A stretch of 64,000 bases of DNA, taken from the NCBI GenBank assembly GCA_942486035.1, contig CALNXK010000129.1, positions 344,001 to 408,000 on the forward strand, read 5' to 3'. Of the stretch, positions 1 through 17,957 are shown piece by piece (position 1 is the first letter of the stretch; each line of letters starts with the position of its first letter). The stretch is from Porites lobata. Its lineage: Eukaryota; Cnidaria; Anthozoa; Scleractinia; Poritidae. Made by a program: the position numbers and the translations under genes. The notes under the pieces are model-generated. The model did not search any database. It saw only the letters and a program-made list of their open reading frames with translations, and was not told the DNA's origin.

Positions 1-421
1 TACGTGTTCGCAAAACCCCGCAAAGCTCAGGTTAAAAGACGCCAAGAGAGAAAAATTGTCAGCAGTAAAACAAAAGGGCCATCCAAGAATCGAGCCCCCT
101 GCCAGGACAGGTGCCAAAAGTACCCTTACTAGCCAGGACGCGTGCGTCATTGCTCTGTGATGAACAATTTTCGAAAGCCACAAAAATACTACTGTATTTA
201 AAGCCTTTTGTCATGGAACCTCTGTAGGGAAACGCCCTTGAAAGCTGGTTGAGCCGTATAAAACTTGATTTCATAGATGAATTTGAGAATAATAAGCAGG
301 CCGGGCAGTAGCAGAGTTTGGCGGTAGAAAGCTTAAACGTAACTTAAACATACTTCATTAATTTGTAAAATTAGTTTGAACTAAAACGAATTTCAAAGTA
401 TTTTTCATTATTGATATTCAG

Positions 422-3400
422 GTGGAATTTGTGGACTTCATAGACCAACTACAAGCACCATTCATTTACCATCACCATTTACATTATGTTGATTTTAAAA
501 GGTAAAACAAGTTTCTTGTGGTCTTTAGTTTGCTTAGGATCCCCTCTTTTATTTATAGAGTCTCCGAAAATTGTATTAAAATGATTTTTAAAGAAAATCG
601 CACATTCCCAATACTTTCTGAGGATACAGAGAGTGTTATCCAAGTGATGAAAGTACTGGAAAGTACCACAAAATTCTAAAATCATAAAATCTCCCTTTTC
701 TAAGCCCGTTCGAATATCTGTCCCCCAAATTCGAGGCTGGACTGTAGGTTGTTTCAGGCGCGAACCTAGGATAAATACTGACCGATTTCCTAAACGAGCT
801 CCGAAGACGCAAATTGCTAGGTGGGATCCAGGGGCATGCTCCCCCGGGAGCACCTTTGTACCTTGGTGTCTATTTCACGGAAACTGTGACGGAGAGAATT
901 TTTAAATTTTTTTTAAAAGTTTTCTTTTTAAAGCAATTCCCGTTTGTTTCTGGTTTCAGATTTGGCTCTCTTCAGCCTATCTACATCAATCTTATACGCG
1001 ATCCCCTCGCACGGCTCGTTTCTGGATATTACTTCCGTAGATTTGGAGATTATAGGGAAGGCCATAGAACATGGAATTTCAAAGGAACAGATAAAGAAAA
1101 AAATCAGGTAGGGCTTGTTTGGAATATATCCAAGCTATATCTCATCACGTTGCACAACGAGTGGTTGTGTCAAAAAGTCATGCTGCCCCGTGTTCTGTGG
1201 CGGTTTTTTCGCTCAGAAGCATCGGCTGATTTTTGTGGCGGTCTTAGGGGCCGCCCCGCCTCACCCCGCTAAGAATTCTGAGTAAAATAAATACAGTCTA
1301 ACCTCCTTGTGCGACCACTTTTTTTAAGTGACCACCTCAAATAGGCGACCAAAGTTTCCCTCAGTCAAATCCACCACAGCTGAAACCTATCGTAAACGAC
1401 CATTTCTCGTAAGCGACCGTGATGACGGTTTTTATCCTTCTGTGTGTTAGCTGTATCAACTATACTGGTCTGCTCAGACACTTCGTCCGTTAGAAATTGC
1501 ATGCACTGAATTCTCTTCCAATGTAGATTTGTTCGGACCTCTTTTGGAAGAGACTCCTGTGATTCTCGTAAGCGACCACTTAATCCTTCCATTTTGGGTT
1601 GTCGCTTACTGGAGGATCGACTGTAGTATCAATTCATCTGGCAAGTGTCTCGTTCCACCCCCCGCCCTTTTTCTGAATTTTCTCGATCCCCCCCAGAGAG
1701 GACCGGGAAAGCTGTTTTAAAAAGAGCAGGTCTAAGATGTAAGAACAACATGTCCATCAGCTAGAATAATAGCTTATCTCTGGGAAGACTTTTTTGTCCA
1801 CAACAACACTTACCTCAGATTAGGGACCTTAAGCAAGGACGACGAGCGAAAACTTCACCGAAAAATAAGATTTGCGCTGTTTCAAATTTCATCGCTCTTA
1901 TTCAGACTCTTCTAGTTTGTCATAGGTTGGTATTTTTTTCAGGAGTTGAATTCTAAAGGATTATATCTAGCTTTACAAAAGAAAAAGAAAATCACTGTCT
2001 TGTGTTCCCGTCCTCCAAATTAGGAAGTTTCACGTCGTAGACGTACAACGACGGCAAAGAAATGTACAAGAAAGCGTGAAGCACGTGCCGAGTTGTTGTT
2101 TTTACCAATCTAAACCCATTTACTTTTTTGCCGTCCTCGTTGCCGCCGCCGTCGCTATCGCCGTTGCTTAAGCTCCATATTAAATAAATCACGCCGAGGA
2201 AGGCAAACGATATTAACAACACCTTTACTCTATTTTTTTTATGGTCTCAATTCCAAGGTCAGAGTACAGGTAACTGCGGAAGAGATCAATAAATCGAGGG
2301 AGTCACTTAGCCCTCTGCTGATCACTGTCCAAAATATAGTTTTAGATCCAGGAAATACTGTTTAACTTAGTGTAACACCTTATCGATATAACAGTGACCT
2401 GTCAGAGGAATGAAAGAGATGTGTCCCACACAATTTGGCACTTTTTTCCCTGGGAGTTCGTACAAACGTGTCCGTGAATTCCAGATCAAATTGGACTTTA
2501 CGAGTGTTTGTTTTTGTGGAAAAGGGGAAAACCGGAGTGCCCGGATAAAAACCTCTCGGAGCAAGGGAGAGAACTAATAACAAATTTAACTGACAAATCT
2601 GACTCGTCCCCAGGTCGTCTCTCTCTCTGTCTCTCCTTAGTGACGCGAGGGTTGTGATGGGAAGGAAAAAAGCGAGGGAGAGGGTCTTCCTCCCTTTTCC
2701 CTTCTCATCACCCCCTGCTCCCGCCGCGAGCGTTACGTGAAGACAACCAAGGACAAGTCAGCCCACAAATGGCGTCGTCAGGTAGCTCAAGTGGCCGGAA
2801 AGTTTCACTTTGTTGATACTAGGGGCAATACTTTACTTTACCGGCAATTGAATACTTTTATACTTTGATACTTTGATACTGCAATTTGATACTTTACCGG
2901 CAATTTGACATTGGATGGAATGATCGTAACGCACGATCCAAAATGGCGGCTCCGTATTCTGGAGTTGTTTTTTACTTGAAACTTTCCAGGCCCCTGTTTT
3001 TGAAACGTTGGATAGCGCTATCCACCACATAGAGATTTATGTGGTGGATGGAGTTATCCACAACTTTCGAACAACTGGTCCCAGAAGTTTTGTTTTCGTT
3101 TAACTTTTTTGTTGTTGTGGCCTTGTTACAGACATTTGATGAATGCGTCCTAAATAATATGACAGAATGCGTGGATCCTGCGAAAATATTCTACATTGTT
3201 CCATTTTTTTGTGGACAAGAATCTTACTGCCGGTAAGGATGTAAATTGGTTATTTATATTATGAAACATTTTTGAAATAAGTTTTGACTTGCGAAAGTTA
3301 TAATTTTTTTATTAGGCTTGGATAAAGTCTGGTCTACAAATGGCTTATTCTGCCTGCAGGCGATGCTCCTAAAAGATATGCAAAACAGCAAGGTGCACAA

Positions 3401-4740
3401 TAAAAAGCCGCGAGTGCAACCTGCTTTTTCCCAATTTACATAAATGGTAATAAGCCCAAATTTAGACTATTTAGGCTCTTAGTAAATAGATAAATGGGTT
3501 TGTATTTTCGGGAGGAAAAAATACATTGTAGCTAAGAGTATCCAGTGGTCTTCAGCTTATTCCTTTTCCATAAAATTTGCATACCAATACATTGCAGACT
3601 TGCAGTTGGAGTGATAAGACACCTTTGTCTCCAAAGAGGATCCTGAATGTTGACTTTGTCTAATTTTTAAAAGATTTTACAAAATAAGAACCTGTTTCAA
3701 ATTTTAGACTAAACAGGTTCTTGCATAAAGGGGGCTAACTGGCAAATTTAAGCCTAACAGGTTCTTGAAAACCAGCCAGGTTCTTATTTGTGGGTTTTTA
3801 ATGTATTATTGACTATGCAAAAGGATACTTCCCTGCTCCTCCCTCTGGCACCTTTCTCGCCCGAAACCGCCTGCTCCCTCGGCCTTTTGCTCCTCCCTTG
3901 ACCGCTTCCAGTTTCGCCAGGATCATGCTGTCGACGTTCCAAGCATTTATGTTTTTTCCTTTTCAGGAATCCTTCAAAAGTAGCTGTGAGACAAGCCAAA
4001 ATAAATGTCATTAGAAATTATTTGCTTGTTGGTGTCACAGAGGAGTTAGAAGATTTTCTATTTGCTCTTGAGGCACTTCTTCCAGAATTTTTCAAAGGTG
4101 TTTTGAACGTCTACAAAGCTCCAGGTTGGATGTGTGTGTGTGTGTGTGTTTTTTTTCAATTTGTATGGCCATTGTTCTCTACCCTTTACAAAGGAGCCAG
4201 CTGTATCACATAACTTTGCTTCAATTCGGAAGTCTTGAAAACACTTAGATTAACAAGGGTTTTATTTTATCGAAAGCCGACATAAATATTATTTAATGTT
4301 TTTGAAGGAGTCACGCCACTGTTTCTATGACTTGAAAAAATAAGCCGTATTATTTTGGTAATTCGTAGCCATGTTAATCTCTTTCATCCTAACCAACATT
4401 TCTAATCATTTGTAGTTTCTATCTCCTTTTTGACGCTTTTCTATTCTACAAAACTATTTCCAGATTTCCTGCAATTTTAAAATTATTTCACACGTTGAAA
4501 ACTAATGGAAAAACTCCTTTATTAAAATATTTGTTTTCTTAGAGTATTTTTTTGCCTTTTTTTGCAGGGGAGGCACTTCAAGATAAAATAACAACAACAA
4601 AAACACTGAATAAGAAAGGACCTTCTGCGAAAGTAGAGAAAATTATGATGAAAAAACTGGAATTAGAGTACGACTTTTATAACTTTGTAAAGGATAGATT
4701 TCGCAGAATGAAAGCTGAGCTTAAATCAGCTTCCTCTTAA
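422..4740 (+). CDS. UST: Uronyl 2-O-sulfotransferase-like gene, 3' portion (5 exons)
   Basis: Exons by splice sites and phase are 422-501, 960-1107, 3132-3232, 3967-4124 and 4568-4740, ending in TAA. Together they give about 219 C-terminal residues; earlier exons lie off the left edge. The family is a Golgi type II membrane enzyme that moves sulfate from PAPS to the 2-O position of uronic acids in dermatan/chondroitin sulfate (UST) or heparan sulfate (HS2ST). Visible motifs are INLIRDPLARLVSGYYFRRF, the PAPS 3'-phosphate-binding segment RDPxxRxxSxY, then FYIVPFFCGQ, LLVGVTEELEDF and FFKGVLNVYK, and a helical C-terminus with YDFYNFVKDRF. From memory the segments FYIxPxFCGQ, FFKGVLxxYK and YxFYxxVKxxF are nearer UST than HS2ST, but LVGVTEELEDF is HS2ST-like, so the paralogue call is moderate. 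The family call is firm. The introns contain a mariner-type MITE (1294-1623) and a dispersed repeat (1835-2180). Confidence 0.85.
1294..1623. mobile_element. Tc1/mariner-type MITE in UST intron
   Basis: The ends are inverted copies, CAGTCTAACCTCC at the left and GGAGGATCGACTG at the right. Both are flanked by TA. The sub-terminal sequence repeats variants of the phrase TAAGCGACCAC. A related 192-bp copy lies at 51741-51932. It is non-coding. The superfamily follows from the TA duplication and the CAGT start, so it is inferred. Confidence 0.6.
1835..2180. repeat. Dispersed repeat family A, copy 1
   Basis: The segment starts near AGCGAAAACTTCACC, carries ACGGCAAAGAAATGTACA in the middle and ends in a GCCG-rich GCCGTCGCTATCGCCG run. 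The same order of blocks recurs at 24517-24845, and the middle block again at 18805-18975. Copies are diverged and non-coding. Sub-terminal ACGACGGCG-type repeats suggest a non-autonomous DNA element, which is not proven. Confidence 0.5.
4129..4150. repeat. (TG)n microsatellite abutting a splice donor
   Basis: A short TG run begins five bases after the GT donor of the fourth visible UST exon (exon end 4124), followed by a T tract. Confidence 0.8.
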
Positions 4741-6069
4741 TGATGTCCGGCGCAGTGATGGAGATTTTCTCAATTACACGCTACTGACATCTTCTAAGCT
4801 CATGTATTATGAAATTTTTATTTAAAAATTGACTTCAAATGCATCTCGCTTTAAAAACAGGTAGTCATTATGCCAAATTGAATTTGGGCTCTTTTTCTTG
4901 CGGCAACTTTCATTCGTCGTATGATTTCTATTTGTATTTAGCCGGAGTATCAGAGTCTTGCGAACTTGTATTTGAGTGATTTTAAGAGTTTTGTAGAAAC
5001 GCTTACAATTACAGCAGTGTTTCGCTCTGGCTTTCTCTGTTTAGACTGATCAGTCCTTTCTGGGTTTCAGTAAACAAATCACGATTTCTAAAAAAGTTGA
5101 CTAGGTTTTTCAACTTTACAAGATATGTTTCGCTAGTTATAACGACAAAAATCTGTTGAATTTGTAACAACATGTGATCACATGTGATCGGTGAGCGCGA
5201 ACGTCGGCGGACATGCGAAGAGAGTAGGCAAAGGGATAAAGGACCCCCTGATCGAAGGTTAATAGCATGCTTAACATCCTAATCACGTAACCAACTGTAA
5301 GTAACAAACTGAACGATGTCGGATCGATTTCAGTAGAATTTATCGATCAAGGATGCAGTTTTTTCAGAAGTTTATTTACTTCAACCTACCAACTATTATG
5401 GACAGACTGGACAGGATGTATTATTGACTACAACCTTGTCATAAATTCAATAGTTGCAAAGTTGCAACTTGAAGACGCAGATGTGGGTCACATCAAAACC
5501 AACACCATTGCTATTTGACAATTCTACGTCGTTTCTTTAAAGTTACGAAATTTCACTCTAATGGACCCCATCCGATTATTTGTTTGATAAAATTCTGTTT
5601 TTTTCCAAACTATACGTAGTTCTCAAAGAGATGATGGTAGTGGCTATGTTAGTAAATTTGTTTGACATTTATACTGTATTTATTTAAATAGGCGGATGGC
5701 CTGTTATTCATTGATAGAAGAGGTATTTAAAAATCCACTAAATTCTGGTATGGATTCAGAAAGGAATTTTGGGCTAAATGACGGTCAAAACTGGAAGACT
5801 TGCTCCAGAAGAGGTGATGGTGGTTGCTGGGGAAAATTTTGCTTCCTTCTGGTCTGTACTTATCTTTCCTTTCTTGATTCAACTGTTGCAAGTGTTTTCC
5901 AACTTGTTTTCTAGCCACTTTTCGTCATAAACTGGACTTTTGCATGCTTAGAAGTCTCAGTTAACTGTGGCTAGACCGCAACCGAGACTTGCAACTCTGC
6001 ATCCGCCACAGAGTTTTCGTTATACAATATACACAGCATATAAACAACGCAGATAAACTACCATATAAT
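4741..6069. other. Intergenic, no gene seen
   Basis: This is UST 3'-flanking sequence. Short open frames (for example 5696-5914) show no family resemblance and no splice context. No canonical AATAAA was found close behind the UST stop. Confidence 0.5.
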
Positions 6070-6335
6070 CACTTGTCAAGTTCAAGTTCAATTTCAAGTT
6101 CATTTATTCACACTGTGAATGTTTGACTTAATCAATTACAATACAACAACAATATGAACAAAAACTGAAGGAGTAAAAACAGAACTAACGATACATTGAA
6201 TTAAACATAACAAAAGAAAAAGTGTGTAGCAGCCAAAGGAGCCAAGCTTTCGAGTTGGCTACTCCCACGGTTACAAGTGGGTGGAGGTTATACAGTACTT
6301 ATAAAAAACTAATTAAATTAAATAATTAAATAAAT
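6070..6335 (-). mobile_element. 3' end of a non-LTR retrotransposon (LINE)
   Basis: Read on the minus strand, the segment ends in GTGAATAAATGAACTTGAA-like sequence with repeated TGAACTTGAA units. Such a short-repeat tail is typical of CR1/L2-type LINE 3' ends. No coding part remains, so this is a 5'-truncated copy. The LINE class is inferred from the tail only. Confidence 0.5.
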
Positions 6336-6421
6336 AGAGCTAAATAAGAGATAAGAGTTGTTCAAGATGCCTGACTGTTAAGTAGAAAGAGTTTATATTC
6401 TTTTTTAAAACTGTTCGAGGG

Positions 6422-6510
6422 TAGCCTGTGTACAGACGTCCCCCCTCCCTGAGAAAAAATCTCGTCTCCCGATTTTTTCTGAAGGAGGGGGGACGTCTGT
6501 ACACAGGCTA
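6422..6510. mobile_element. 89-bp hairpin MITE with 8-bp target duplication
   Basis: A near-perfect palindrome: TAGCCTGTGTACAGACGTCC at the left end is matched by its reverse complement at the right end, and perfect pairing covers 27 bp. It is flanked by direct 8-bp repeats TTCGAGGG (6414-6421 and 6511-6518). An 8-bp duplication fits the hAT superfamily. The terminus resembles the larger MITEs at 19597-19887 and 61968-62237. Confidence 0.85.
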
Positions 6511-9000
6511 TTCGAGGGGAGTTACTTAATTTTCATAGGTGTAGACACTTAATTTTCATAGGTTGTCATACATTTATTGCCGAATATGGAATACCAAGTG
6601 AATCAGTGCTTCATGTGTCAATAAAATTTTATTTATCCTTTAGGTTGTTAGTTTTGTTTTACAACATTGCTGTAAAAGTTTTTTTAAATGTTCCTTTCCA
6701 CCAAGCTAAAGCCAAGCAGGCTTGTGTTAGATTTTTCAAGGCGATCAGATGTGCGAAAAGTAAGAGGAAAATTAAGCCATGTATGGGTTGATTTCCACTG
6801 TCGCGTAATTTTTTCCGTGCGCCGACGTGCGCAAAATTTACGTTCGCAAATAAAATAGAGGCAATGTATGAAAGGTCTTACGTAAGCGTAAAAGTAGAAC
6901 CTCGCTCATCTTCACCTTTAATCTCAGCACTTTTTATCTCTCCTCTATTTTATTTACGTGATTAAACTAGTCACGCGCGTTAACGTGCGAAGCCAAAAAC
7001 GCGTCAGTGGAAATCAGCCTTAAGGGATATGCTCTGAATGCGCTAGGATGGTGTTCTTGCCTAAAAAAAAAAAAAAACAGTGCTCAAACTGCATTTGTTT
7101 GTATAAATCCGTTATTGACCAAGCTTGAGGTCAAGATTGCTGTATATTTGCCAAATTCTTTTTTGCGTCAGTTATGGACCGAGACGAAGTCGAGGTTCGA
7201 TGAAAGAGCGGAAAAGAACAGCGGGAACGATGGGCCCATCTTGCCTGTTCGAGGAGCTAATCAGAGTACAGGATTTCGTTTCATCTTGCCCGCTTGCGAA
7301 TACAACCATATAATAAGAATCTTTTACTTTAATTTGGTCCCACGATCAGTGATGGTTTCCGATGTTGGCCAACCTCATTCCTAAGGCATCTCTTAAGAAA
7401 CTGGGAGGGGTAGAAATTTCCATGAGGAAAAGCCTGGGAACGAGGTCGAAACTAAGCGTGCTCTTTCCATTTCATTTTTTTTTCTTTTTCTTCTTCGACG
7501 CCGAGATAAGAAGATTCACAACTGTTGAGTCTAAAACCGCTCCTGTCAGTGACATTCAGACATCTTAAATTGCATTTAAATTCATGTAAATTTATAATGT
7601 GATGTTTACGCTTTTATTTTGGCTGATTAATAGCGCTACTTAGGTTCACAGGAAACGCATACTTTATGAAGTTATGCATCAAATTTTAAGATATTGTCAT
7701 CAAGGCAGGTTAATCATGAAATGACAAAAATTTTCTCCGTTTTTGCTTTGCCAGTCGTTGCACAACAAAGTGTGTTTAATTCAATATCGGACTGAATTCT
7801 TTAAAACGGTACTTGTCATAAATTTTCCTTTTCTGGTGTTATTGTGGTGTGAAAAGGGAAAAAAATATGTACGGGATTCCATGTATACCTATCACATCTT
7901 TATTGGTTGTACCGCTAAAAGAGCTGAGTAAATTAAGAAATATAGAATAAAATTGCAACTCAAGACTGTTTGTGTTTTTCATGCAGCCACATTCTTGTTT
8001 TTCACACCCTTTCTCACTCAAAGTTATGTTTCTAGGGTGTAAAACTTGAAAAATTAATTGGAAACATCTTGAACAAAAGATATTGCATTACTGCAGTAGA
8101 TTTGCTTTCACTCGCTATGCATCAGTGTTTGTCGACTAAAGACGCAAACTCTAGAACTGCTCGTGCTGCGTATTTGTACAACATATCAGGACCATGGTAA
8201 TGTGGTCGGTCGCCTTATGTTTATGAATTCAATTTTTTGGCAAAGTTCGGTGAGAAGCTATCAGTTTTCTTCAGCGAAATTAGCAACACACCAAGTGTAC
8301 CAAGATTTCAGTGCTAATATTGACAGAGGCCAGTTTAATTGCGTATAACTGTGGTAACATGTTTTACTTAGTACGTTCAATGAGAGCACGAAGCTCAATG
8401 CTGGTCGTAACATTTCTTCTTCACAATTAGCAATTAGTGCGAACTACATATCGATATGGTTCATTCTTTATTCTGAATACATGCAAAAATAAACATTGTA
8501 ACAAGGAACTTGTTTTAACCATCTTGTCTTCAGTAAAATAGAATACTTTTTATATTCATTTAAATGCATATTGGATATTGTAAACATGTTAAATGATATA
8601 TAACTGTTTTCGGGTCTGTTAACAGACGCCTTCTTTCTCGCATTATGCAAAGAATTGTAGAAAATAACTTTTTTTTGAACAATGCTTGCATTAAAACGTC
8701 ACCAAAATTACCATGCTAGAAAGGTTCCTCGCAATTTTGCCATTAAAAAAAAAAAATTGAACAGTCACTACGCAATCGACTTCAAATAACTCCGGTCAAC
8801 ATTTTATTTTACGCGGATAAGGTTTATTCACAAATTACTAACTTATTTGGTTTTATTTTACAATTTACTTTTATAAATTGTATAATATGATACTACTCAA
8901 CTCTCCTGATCTATGTCTCGCTTCATTGAAATTTCAGACCGCCTTGCTCAGTCAGTTAACTCCAAGTTTCTAATGAAGTATTTCAGAGTGAGTTAGCCCT
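6511..9000. other. Intergenic, no gene seen
   Basis: AT-rich sequence with scattered short open frames (6606-6791, 7007-7384, 7743-7931, 8163-8348). None shows a recognisable domain or paired splice sites. It contains the probable 3' UTR of the POU gene just below 9001. Confidence 0.5.
8823..8857 (-). promoter_or_regulatory. Candidate polyadenylation signals for the POU gene
   Basis: Two minus-strand AATAAA hexamers (8852-8857 and 8823-8828) lie about 145 and 175 bases past the POU stop codon, a normal 3' UTR distance. Confidence 0.45.
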
Positions 9001-9726
9001 TCAATCATTTTTACAGGTTAAGAATCCGTGAATACTAAGCGATGTTTTGACCCTTTTTTCCCTCTGTCGCCTGTTACAGAACCAAACCCTGACAACTTCT
9101 CTATCAAGACGTAATCCTTCAGCGATGCGGATAATTTCTTGTGAAGATGGCTTGGGCTGTTTCAGAAAATGATCTTCAAGATGTTCCTTTGCAGTGAGCC
9201 CAATGGTCGTCCGTCTTTTTCTGCGCCGTTCAGCGTTAAATTTATCTCCACACGCCCCGCCGGAGCATTCTGCTTCCTCAAGCCAACGCGCTAGAATCGG
9301 CTTCAGTTTGCACGCATTTTTGAAACTCAACTGCAGATTCTCAAAACGGCAAATAGTCGTTTGACTAAAATCTGTTCCGTGCACTGAGGCTAACGCTGCT
9401 CCAACGTTTGTTTGCGTGAAGCCTAGCTTAATCCGCCGGAGTTTAAACTGCGTTGCAAACTCTTCCAGTTCACGCAGTTTGGACGTATCGATGTGAAAAC
9501 CCAAGCCATGTGTAGCAGCTAGCCCAGGTTCGGTTTCAAAGCTTGCTATAGGGTTAAGAACGAATGGAGAAGCTACATGAATGTTGGCTCGAGGGTCCAT
9601 TTTGCTGCAGTGCGACACAGGCGGTAATGGGGTTGGATGCGAAGGCATCATGGTTATGGGGGTCTCTCGAAGCATTGGCTGGTAAGGCGCGTAGGAAACT
9701 TCTGTGGGATAAGGTGGACACGCCAT
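9001..9726 (-). CDS. POU1F1: POU class I (Pit-1/POU1F1-type) transcription factor
   Basis: A 241-residue protein in one uninterrupted frame. The POU-specific domain lies at about residues 80-154 ([36 protein letters not shown]). A short linker follows, then the POU homeodomain at about 166-227 ([37 protein letters not shown], with Cys in the WFCN recognition helix). RRIKLGxTQTNVG and KRVKTSL match class I (Pit-1) better than classes II-VI, from memory. The N-terminus is proline-rich. The ATG is supported by an in-frame TGA four codons upstream. It should bind octamer-like DNA in the nucleus; vertebrate Pit-1 controls pituitary genes, and cnidarian homologues are linked to sensory cells. It is transcribed away from PTGR2, with about 2.06 kb between the starts. 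No intron is seen, so a retrogene origin is possible, but the frame is intact. Confidence 0.9.
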   Translation of the reverse strand: MACPPYPTEVSYAPYQPMLRETPITMMPSHPTPLPPVSHCSKMDPRANIHVASPFVLNPIASFETEPGLAATHGLGFHIDTSKLRELEEFATQFKLRRIKLGFTQTNVGAALASVHGTDFSQTTICRFENLQLSFKNACKLKPILARWLEEAECSGGACGDKFNAERRRKRRTTIGLTAKEHLEDHFLKQPKPSSQEIIRIAEGLRLDREVVRVWFCNRRQREKRVKTSLSIHGFLTCKND

Positions 9727-11788
9727 GATTGTTGATCAAGTTAGCCTTTGATTGCCTCGCGTTTGGAGTGAAAATGGAGTGCGCAATCACTGAACCGTCA
9801 TTTAAAGCAAAATCCTCGCGCTGCAGGCAATAATTTGAGATAACAAAACTCAACGCGAGCTCCTTATGAGCGGAAGACAGAAAGTCGGAAACACTGCCGA
9901 TGTTTTAGGTTTCAAAGTGCTATGCTATCGCTGTTGAATAAAGATGAGATAAAGGGTATTTTATGATATAGCGCTTGCTAAAAGCTACAATAACTTTAGT
10001 TTCAACCTAAAGAGTCCAGAGTGTTCAGAAGAAAAGATAACAGAGTTTTCAAGGTGGAAAAATATTTTTAAACTCACGCTATTTTTAATGGGACTGAAAT
10101 TCATCAGGAGTGCTTAAAATTTCTTTATAAAATTTCCCTAATGTTTTTTTGTCGGATGCATCTCCTTACTGAAATACAAAGTAGAAAGGATGGTGAACGC
10201 ATAACCCATTCAATTAATTTCGTTTTGTTTTATTTCACGTAAACCACAGAAGTGAAGGGACGTTTATCCATTATCGCACATCATGACACATAATGACCCA
10301 ATATGATAGCGGCGCGTTCGCTAAAAGTACGATTATACTTTAGCATACTGCTTATTCTTCTCCACGGTTAATTATAACCCCCAATCGGAAGTTAAACAAC
10401 ATTAAAACTGAGTTAAAAAATCATAACTCGAGGTGGTGTAAACTGTTGTTAGCTAAATAAGCAGTTAGGTTCCGCGAATAGAATATCGGATTTACTCGCC
10501 GCAAAAGTGCTAAGCGCTTGAATCGGTCATTTCCTCAGATTTGATTTTGAAACAATGATGCCTTTGAAGAAAAAATTTGATTTGATCAAATATCCTTGAA
10601 AAAAAAAATCAAGTTTTCTGTCCCACTGACTTTCAACAAAGAAAGCTCTTCATGTTTTTCCTTTTTCACAATTTTTTTACTGATCGTAAGGACGATTTTA
10701 AAGACAATGAAATCTTTAATGCTCCGTCAAACGATAACTTTAAAACCAAAGACACAAGTGTTTGCATATTAATGCTTCCCAAAGGAAGATGTTTAAAGAT
10801 AAACGGCTGAACTCATTAAATGCGGAGAAATCATAATGGACCGAATTTCATTACTGTGAACTGAAGATCGGAGGCAGCGCAAATGTCAGGCGAGCTGGCT
10901 TTTGAATTATTCACTTTCTACGCCTGTTTCTAACGCGTTAAATGCTTTTTTAGACTTCGTGCCATTGAATGTTAACTATGCTATTGTAAGAAAGTCTTTA
11001 AAACATTTTAAACCGTTGCAATTTGTGTTTTGACGTGTGACTTACATGAAAATTAACGAAGCCCTAAATACCATCGATCTTTAATCTCTAGTCACACTTA
11101 ATTCCTTGTCTCAACTCAATTACTAAGTAGTTCTTTTGTCGGACTTTCAAGTATCACGAGATATTTTGCTAGTGCAGATCAGAAAAATGAAATGTATCAG
11201 TTTAAGAATAGTCACGCGAGCGCGTGGAGTTTCTTTTGCGATAGATTAAAGTATCTAAAAACAAAAAGAACAAAAAAAGAAAGAAATTTCCTTTTAGGCG
11301 TAAGGAAAAAGTACGGTAAGACTGATCCAACTAACTTTGAACGAAGCTGGCAAAAAAGGAAATCTTAGTTACTAATTTCAGGTGCAATTTTGAACTGCAG
11401 TTTCGCTATCAAACATTCCAGCCTCTTTTTCGTTTAATTTCAAAGTCGAAAATGAGAGCCTGGCAAAATTGCCGCTGATAGATCGCAATAGATGTGTGTA
11501 CTGTCTTTGGAGAATAGTCTTCACACGTATTTTATATTTCTATGATTTTGCAGATACAAAAGGCTTTAGTGGAATAAAACATTAAAAAGCTTTAGGTTTA
11601 AGTCACTGACCTTATGTCATGACATGTGTTTGAGAGAAAAAAATTTGTTCACTTATGTGGTTATCTTACGGCCCTGTACTGATTAGCCGAATGGAGGACG
11701 AGATTTTACAGAACAGCCGACTCGGGTCACGAATTCGAAGGGAAGAGCGTGAGGGCCTGGAAACTAATCCCCGCCTCTGAGATAAAAC
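9727..11788. other. Divergent intergenic region between POU1F1 and PTGR2
   Basis: About 2 kb, AT-rich, with no supported gene. It must hold both promoters. I see no convincing TATA box at either end and no long repeat. Confidence 0.5.
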
Positions 11789-17616
<5,828 letters not shown>

Positions 17617-17957
17617 AAACGGCTAAATACAGTGGTATTCTGTGATAATCACATTTTTAATCGCGCTTGTAAAATGATGGATATTTAGCATCTTTAGAAA
17701 AAACTGACACTTGAAAATTACAAAAACAGATCAGACAGATAAACCTATGGCCTGTGGTCTCTCCACTGAGATGGAATTGGAAATTGAAAGTATGGGTGTT
17801 TGAGGAGAGACGCTAACTGGAATACCCGGCGAAAAAACTCTCAGAGGAGATCTTTTAAAAGAACCAACTGCAAACTCAACCCACACGGCGTCAACACGCT
17901 TAAAATTTCATATGCAAGTAAATTTACCCGCAATTGAATTCCTGGGAACCAAACCTA

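Noticed and set aside
9554..9853. 99-residue minus-strand frame overlapping the POU gene
   Set aside because: It overlaps the POU coding sequence in another frame and has no domain; a shadow.
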